A DNA stretch of 64,000 bases from assembly GCA_030847615.1 (NCBI GenBank), contig JAUMIR010000003.1:33664501-33728500 (forward strand), read 5' to 3'. This DNA is from Gambelia wislizenii. Taxonomy: Eukaryota > Chordata > Lepidosauria > Squamata > Crotaphytidae. The first letter of the stretch is position 1; every line of letters starts with the position of its first letter. This document shows, in pieces, positions 62,453-64,000 of this stretch. Below the pieces are notes generated by a model. It did not search any database. It worked only from the letters and a program-made list of their open reading frames with translations, and had not been told where the DNA came from. Made by a program: the position numbers and the translations under genes.

Positions 62453-64000
62453 ATCCTAAGAAAGATAGGCAGCCAATGAAAGGATTTCAAAAGTGGAGTA
62501 ACAGAATCAAAGCAACAACTTGCCTCCCCACCCTCCAAAAGATCTTAGAAGCAGAATGTAGAACAGAAACCAGGGAACTAAAATGTATTAATGGAAGACT
62601 GGTCAAAAGAAAATTATAGTAGTCATGGCAAGAAATAACTAAAGCAAGTTGCAGAAGAATCAGACATGAATGGTCTTGTTCTGGCAAAGTTATAAAGAAA
62701 AAAGTAACATAACTTAGCCAGAGTGTCAATATGAATAGCCAAAGTAAAAGTCAAAAATTAAAACCAAGGGCCCAACTATACGAGCCCTCCCCCCCCAAAA
62801 AAACAGAGTGCGCCACAGTAATGGCATTTCTCAGCAGCTGCAACCTGTCTTGAAGGTGTTTTGGCCCCCAAAAGCTTTTCATGCCCGCCAGTCAAAATGG
62901 TGGCCACAAGTGGGACTTCTGGCATGGCGGCGTAGCGAGTGGCATCAGGAGTGAGGAGTTCTTGCTCCTGCTGTTATCTGGGCTCTGGATTGGACTGGGA
63001 TTAAATTACAAAGCGATGGGAATGTAAGAGAGGAGAAAGTGCTGAAACTACAAGAGTTGAAAAAAGTGGCGTGGGAGTTGGAACTGCAATTTTGACAACT
63101 GTTAGAGTGGAGAGAGAAGGAACAAGTGTGAGAATAAGGAGAGAGCGAGGAGTGGAGGGGAGTGAAAGTCCTGGAGTGAAGAGACAGCGTGGTGGTGAAG
63201 AGAAAGCAGAGAAGAGATGATTGAGAGGAAGGAGTAACCTGCAAAAGCTGGTGTGGAGTTAACGCTGGCTGAGAATAAGGGAAGAGGAAGAGACAACGAA
63301 GAAAGGCTGAGAGAGTGGGGGTCCTAAGATTTAGACAGATGCTTTAGTACTGTGAAAACAGAGAGGACTGAGAGGACAGAGACTGAGAAATTAGTATATA
63401 TTAAAAAAAAAAAGGAAATAGATGAACTGAATTGGAATAGGTGAAAGGTAAAATGTACTGTTAACAATTACATTTAAGTTTGGGAAAATTGAAAAGAAGT
63501 AAGTCTGCTTAAAATTTGTGTTGCTGGAATGTAAATCTAAATTGTTTCAAGAAAAAGAGGTATAATACTATAACACTGGAGAATTGGCGAAAATAATAAT
63601 ATATTAAGGAGCAAAAAAAATTACGCAGTATACTATAGCATTGTGTAATATAGCATTGTGTAATAATATATAGTATAATATATTATTATATAGTAATAGT
63701 ATATAGTATATTATATTATTATATATTGAAAAGGGTGACTTTAGAGGATATCAAGACAAGGTGATTGTTAAATATGGGAGCTTAAATTCTGAACTTTGGA
63801 AATATAAGAGGTTCTGTATTTAGTATGTTTTCTCTCTGACTAAAACACTGTAATTGAAAAATTATTATTGAATTTTGAGCTATTAAGAAGAAAAGGGAAA
63901 AGCTATAGGGCCTGGAATTAAAGATACTGTTAACTACGAGTTACATTTTAGTAATTTCCTGCATGACTTTGGAGGTAAATATCTAGTTAGTAAACATTTA
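62453..64000. other. No gene; A/T-rich and simple runs
   Basis: C/A run at 62788-62805, A-run at 63402-63413 and TATA-rich simple sequence at 63595-63730. Antisense S/F-rich frames at 62945-63296 are low-complexity translations of GA-rich DNA. Confidence 0.45.

Noticed and set aside
62945..63296. Ser/Phe/Leu-rich antisense frames as secreted protein exons
   Set aside because: They are translations of GA-rich low-complexity DNA; no signal peptide, homology or splice structure.

Overview
The window looks like repeat-dense, non-coding nuclear DNA from a squamate reptile, most likely a lizard. Species cannot be assigned from sequence alone. The evidence is the combination of a young CR1 LINE, several RTE/BovB LINE remnants, tRNA-derived SINEs of the Sauria type with BovB-like tails, a 5S-rRNA-derived SINE, Penelope-like element (PLE) pieces and many non-autonomous DNA transposons. 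I found no host gene exon, no functional tRNA/rRNA gene, no CpG-island promoter and no bacterial-type feature. All protein-coding sequence I can support comes from transposable elements.

Layout. 1-14.4 kb holds a TIR element with a 3-bp target duplication, two SINEs, CR1 debris split by an unclassified LINE (called LINE-X here), a Tigger-like MITE expanded by a GC-rich minisatellite (9.87-10.43 kb), and a long antisense BovB remnant (11.3-13.4 kb). 14.4-15.1 kb is a foldback element whose left arm contains a second hairpin. 16-20.6 kb holds LINE-X in a TATATC microsatellite, SINE pieces and a TGCA-rich block. 20.8-24.36 kb is the best-preserved gene-like region: an antisense, 5'-truncated CR1 with an intact 1023-codon ORF2 (endonuclease plus reverse transcriptase) and the SGNH/GDSL esterase end of ORF1.

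24.4-31 kb contains LTR-like and hairpin fragments. At 31.15-32.94 kb a BovB copy is interrupted by a TIR MITE that is itself interrupted by a hAT element. Both target duplications can be read, and removing the inserts joins the BovB frame exactly. 36.4-38.9 kb holds a 5S SINE, a PLE (GIY-YIG domain and tail) and more BovB. 40.5-41.45 kb is a TA-flanked TIR element. 46-49.7 kb holds another 3-bp-TSD MITE, a chimeric element carrying the LINE-X tail, a dead mariner transposase, a CR1 tail and a hAT MITE. 51-62.5 kb holds Tigger-like MITEs, two adjacent palindromes, PLE inverted pairs, three-copy TIR families and a 49-bp hairpin with a 3-bp target duplication. The last 1.5 kb is A/T-rich with nothing recognisable.

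The items do not work together as a pathway. They form layered transposition events whose relative order can be read from the nesting. The most unusual material is the set of foldback/TIR elements beginning GGAC(T/A)TT, with 3-bp duplications, ranging from about 595 bp down to 49 bp. Coordinates of old repeats are approximate because they were read by eye. Family names rest on protein motifs, termini and target duplications, not on database searches.
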